The notes under the pieces are model-generated. The model saw nothing but the letters and a program-made list of their open reading frames with translations, was not told the DNA's origin and ran no database searches. From an uncultured Bacillus sp. (lineage in GTDB: Bacteria; Bacillota; Bacilli; Bacillales; Cytobacillaceae): a stretch of 6,731 nt of DNA. Shown here piece by piece: positions 5,643 to 6,731 of this stretch. Location: the NCBI GenBank assembly GCA_937902115.1, contig CALGSR010000320.1, positions 1 to 6,731 on the forward strand. The letters are read 5' to 3'. How positions within the stretch are numbered: the first letter of the stretch is position 1; the number at the start of each line of letters is the position of its first letter. Made by a program: the position numbers and the translations under genes.

Positions 5643-5653
5643 CTCTATATAAT
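5625..5653 (+). promoter_or_regulatory. Sigma-A-type promoter of the reductase gene
   Basis: A perfect TATAAT (-10) at 5648-5653 lies 17 bases after TCGAAA (5625-5630), which matches the -35 consensus TTGACA at four of six positions. Transcription would start near 5660, giving a leader of about 40 bases before the reductase start. Confidence 0.6.
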
Positions 5654-5702
5654 GTTTTGTATGGGAAATTTTCATGTGAAAAATAGATAGGTGGGGATGA
5701 GA

Positions 5703-6623
5703 TTGAAAAAGATTGAAAAGGTATCAATGATAGGCCTTGGTGCTGTTGGGGCTGCATATGGAAGTAAATGGCATGATTTATTGGGAGATTCATTCCAAGT
5801 GGTGGCGAATGAAGCGCGGATTCGAAAATTTGAAAAGGATGGAGTAAAAGTGAATGGCCGTGAGTATCGCTTCAATTACATTACGCCGGAAACAGAAACG
5901 ACTCCGGCTGATTTGGTCATTTTTGCCGTAAAAAATGCCGATTTAGCCCAGGCGATGGAGGACATGAAGCAACATATTGGACCGGATACGATACTTCTAT
6001 CATTATTAAATGGTATTTCGAGTGAAGATGAAATCAGAGCGGTCTATCCAAAGCAGCATATTCTATACAGTGTCTGTATTCAAATTGATGCGGTTCGCAA
6101 TGGCAATGAAACGAATTTCAGCACACTTGGTTGGATTGAATATGGCGAAAAGAATAATGCTATAACCGCTGAAGTGCGTGCCCTTGAAGAACTGTTGGAT
6201 AAAGCGGGAATTGGTTACAAAATCTCAGAAAACATTTTACATACAATGTGGTGGAAATTCATGGTGAATGTCGGGATTAATCAGACATCATCTGTACTTA
6301 GAGCGCCATATGGTGTTTTTCAATCGGTTTCAAGTGCAATGGAATGGTCCGAGGCAACGATGCGTGAAGTGGTCATACTTTCGCAAAAAGTAGGCGCCGA
6401 TTTAACCGAGGATGATGTGATCAGTTTTCGCCCCGTATTACATAGCATGTCTCCGAATGGAAAAACCTCGATGCTGCAAGATATGGAGGCAGGAAGGAAA
6501 ACAGAAGTCGAATATTTGGCAGGAAAAGTATGTGAGTTAGGGGAAAAATACGGGGTACCAACACCGATTAATGACCAGCTGTTTAAAATCATTCGCATAA
6601 TGGAGGAAATGGAAGGAAACTGA
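5703..6623 (+). CDS. 2-dehydropantoate 2-reductase (ketopantoate reductase) family
   Basis: This 306-residue enzyme has the ketopantoate reductase fold and probably reduces a 2-oxo acid with NADPH (ketopantoate to pantoate in coenzyme A synthesis for true PanE). The N-terminal Rossmann motif is GLGAVG (residues 11-16). The C-terminal domain has WWKFMVNVGIN, with K185, N189 and N193, then S256 and E268 in KTSMLQDMEAGRKTEVEY. The K-x3-N-x3-N and S-x11-E spacings equal those of K176, N180, N184, S244 and E256 in E. coli PanE. All key residues are present. The start is the TTG at 5703, eight bases after GGTGG. The GTG (5691) and ATG (5697) overlap or crowd that site. Many bacteria carry several paralogues, and with no pan genes nearby this may act on another 2-oxo acid. 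It is a single-gene unit with its own promoter and terminator. Confidence 0.88.
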   Translation: MKKIEKVSMIGLGAVGAAYGSKWHDLLGDSFQVVANEARIRKFEKDGVKVNGREYRFNYITPETETTPADLVIFAVKNADLAQAMEDMKQHIGPDTILLSLLNGISSEDEIRAVYPKQHILYSVCIQIDAVRNGNETNFSTLGWIEYGEKNNAITAEVRALEELLDKAGIGYKISENILHTMWWKFMVNVGINQTSSVLRAPYGVFQSVSSAMEWSEATMREVVILSQKVGADLTEDDVISFRPVLHSMSPNGKTSMLQDMEAGRKTEVEYLAGKVCELGEKYGVPTPINDQLFKIIRIMEEMEGN

Positions 6624-6634
6624 ATAGATGAAGT

Positions 6635-6674
6635 AAAACCCAGAGCCCTCCACTGTCGGAGGGCTCTGGGTTTT
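6635..6674. terminator. Perfect 17-bp bidirectional terminator
   Basis: Bases 6635-6651 (AAAACCCAGAGCCCTCC) are the exact reverse complement of 6658-6674, with a six-base loop. With A's on the left and T's on the right, it can stop transcription from both sides and sits between two convergent genes. Confidence 0.93.
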
Positions 6675-6697
6675 GCGCAATTATATTCATCTGCTAG

Positions 6698-6731
6698 CTA
6701 TTTCTTCAAATCAATCGTTACTTCAAGGTCC
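6698..6731 (-). CDS. C-terminus of a convergent gene (partial)
   Basis: On the minus strand the edge reads DLEVTIDLKK followed by TAG at 6700-6698. This looks like the end of a beta-rich protein. The bidirectional terminator 24 bases beyond supports a real convergent gene. Only ten residues are present, too few to assign a family. Confidence 0.45.
   Translation of the reverse strand, partial: DLEVTIDLKK

Noticed and set aside
6320..6598. 92-codon minus-strand ORF inside the reductase gene
   Set aside because: It is a shadow of the conserved reductase C-terminal domain on the other strand.
1..6731. CRISPR arrays, tRNA or rRNA genes, large defence operon
   Set aside because: No regularly spaced direct repeats, cloverleaf-like segments or multi-gene defence cassettes were seen.

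Overview
The window looks like chromosomal DNA of a low-GC Firmicute, most likely a Bacillaceae-type organism. The grounds are the AT-rich composition, strong GGAGG-type ribosome binding sites, TTG/GTG start use, compact hairpin-plus-T terminators, and protein families common in Bacillus relatives (Rpn nuclease, paired DUF4386 membrane proteins, YgjP-like metallopeptidase, PanE-type reductase). This is inference from sequence style; no database comparison was made.

Left third (1-1890) is decayed accessory DNA. An Rpn-family (PD-(D/E)XK) gene runs from 38 to 1033 but is broken by a frameshifted N-terminus, a small internal deletion ending in a stop, and a hairpin-rich insertion of about 150 bp at roughly 475-630. 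Its C-terminal part (659-1033) stays open. That part contains a well-placed internal GGAGG-ATG start at 770, the arrangement of the intragenic antitoxin (RpnS) known from other rpn genes. A terminator follows. Bases 1111-1734 appear to carry a decayed minus-strand locus in several frames, part of it resembling the YetF/DUF421 domain.

The middle (1904-3293) is a two-gene operon of related six-helix membrane proteins of the DUF4386 family, closed by a hairpin overlapping the last stop codon. Next comes a gene remnant with a helix-hairpin-helix-like C-terminus and a perfect 27-bp palindrome embedded in it. A very small ORF with a strong ribosome binding site and a good terminator follows.

The right half holds an intact YgjP-type zinc metallopeptidase (3947-4654), a short possible remnant, an unrecognised 126-residue soluble protein (4861-5241) with its own terminator, and a 410-bp gap. 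In that gap lie a promoter and an overlapping palindrome just ahead of a complete 2-dehydropantoate 2-reductase-like gene (5703-6623). A perfect 17-bp hairpin ends that gene and probably also serves a convergent gene whose last ten codons lie at the right edge.

The genes do not form one obvious pathway. The most interesting part is the Rpn locus: the nuclease is wrecked, but a putative intragenic antitoxin ORF is preserved beside a structured mobile element.
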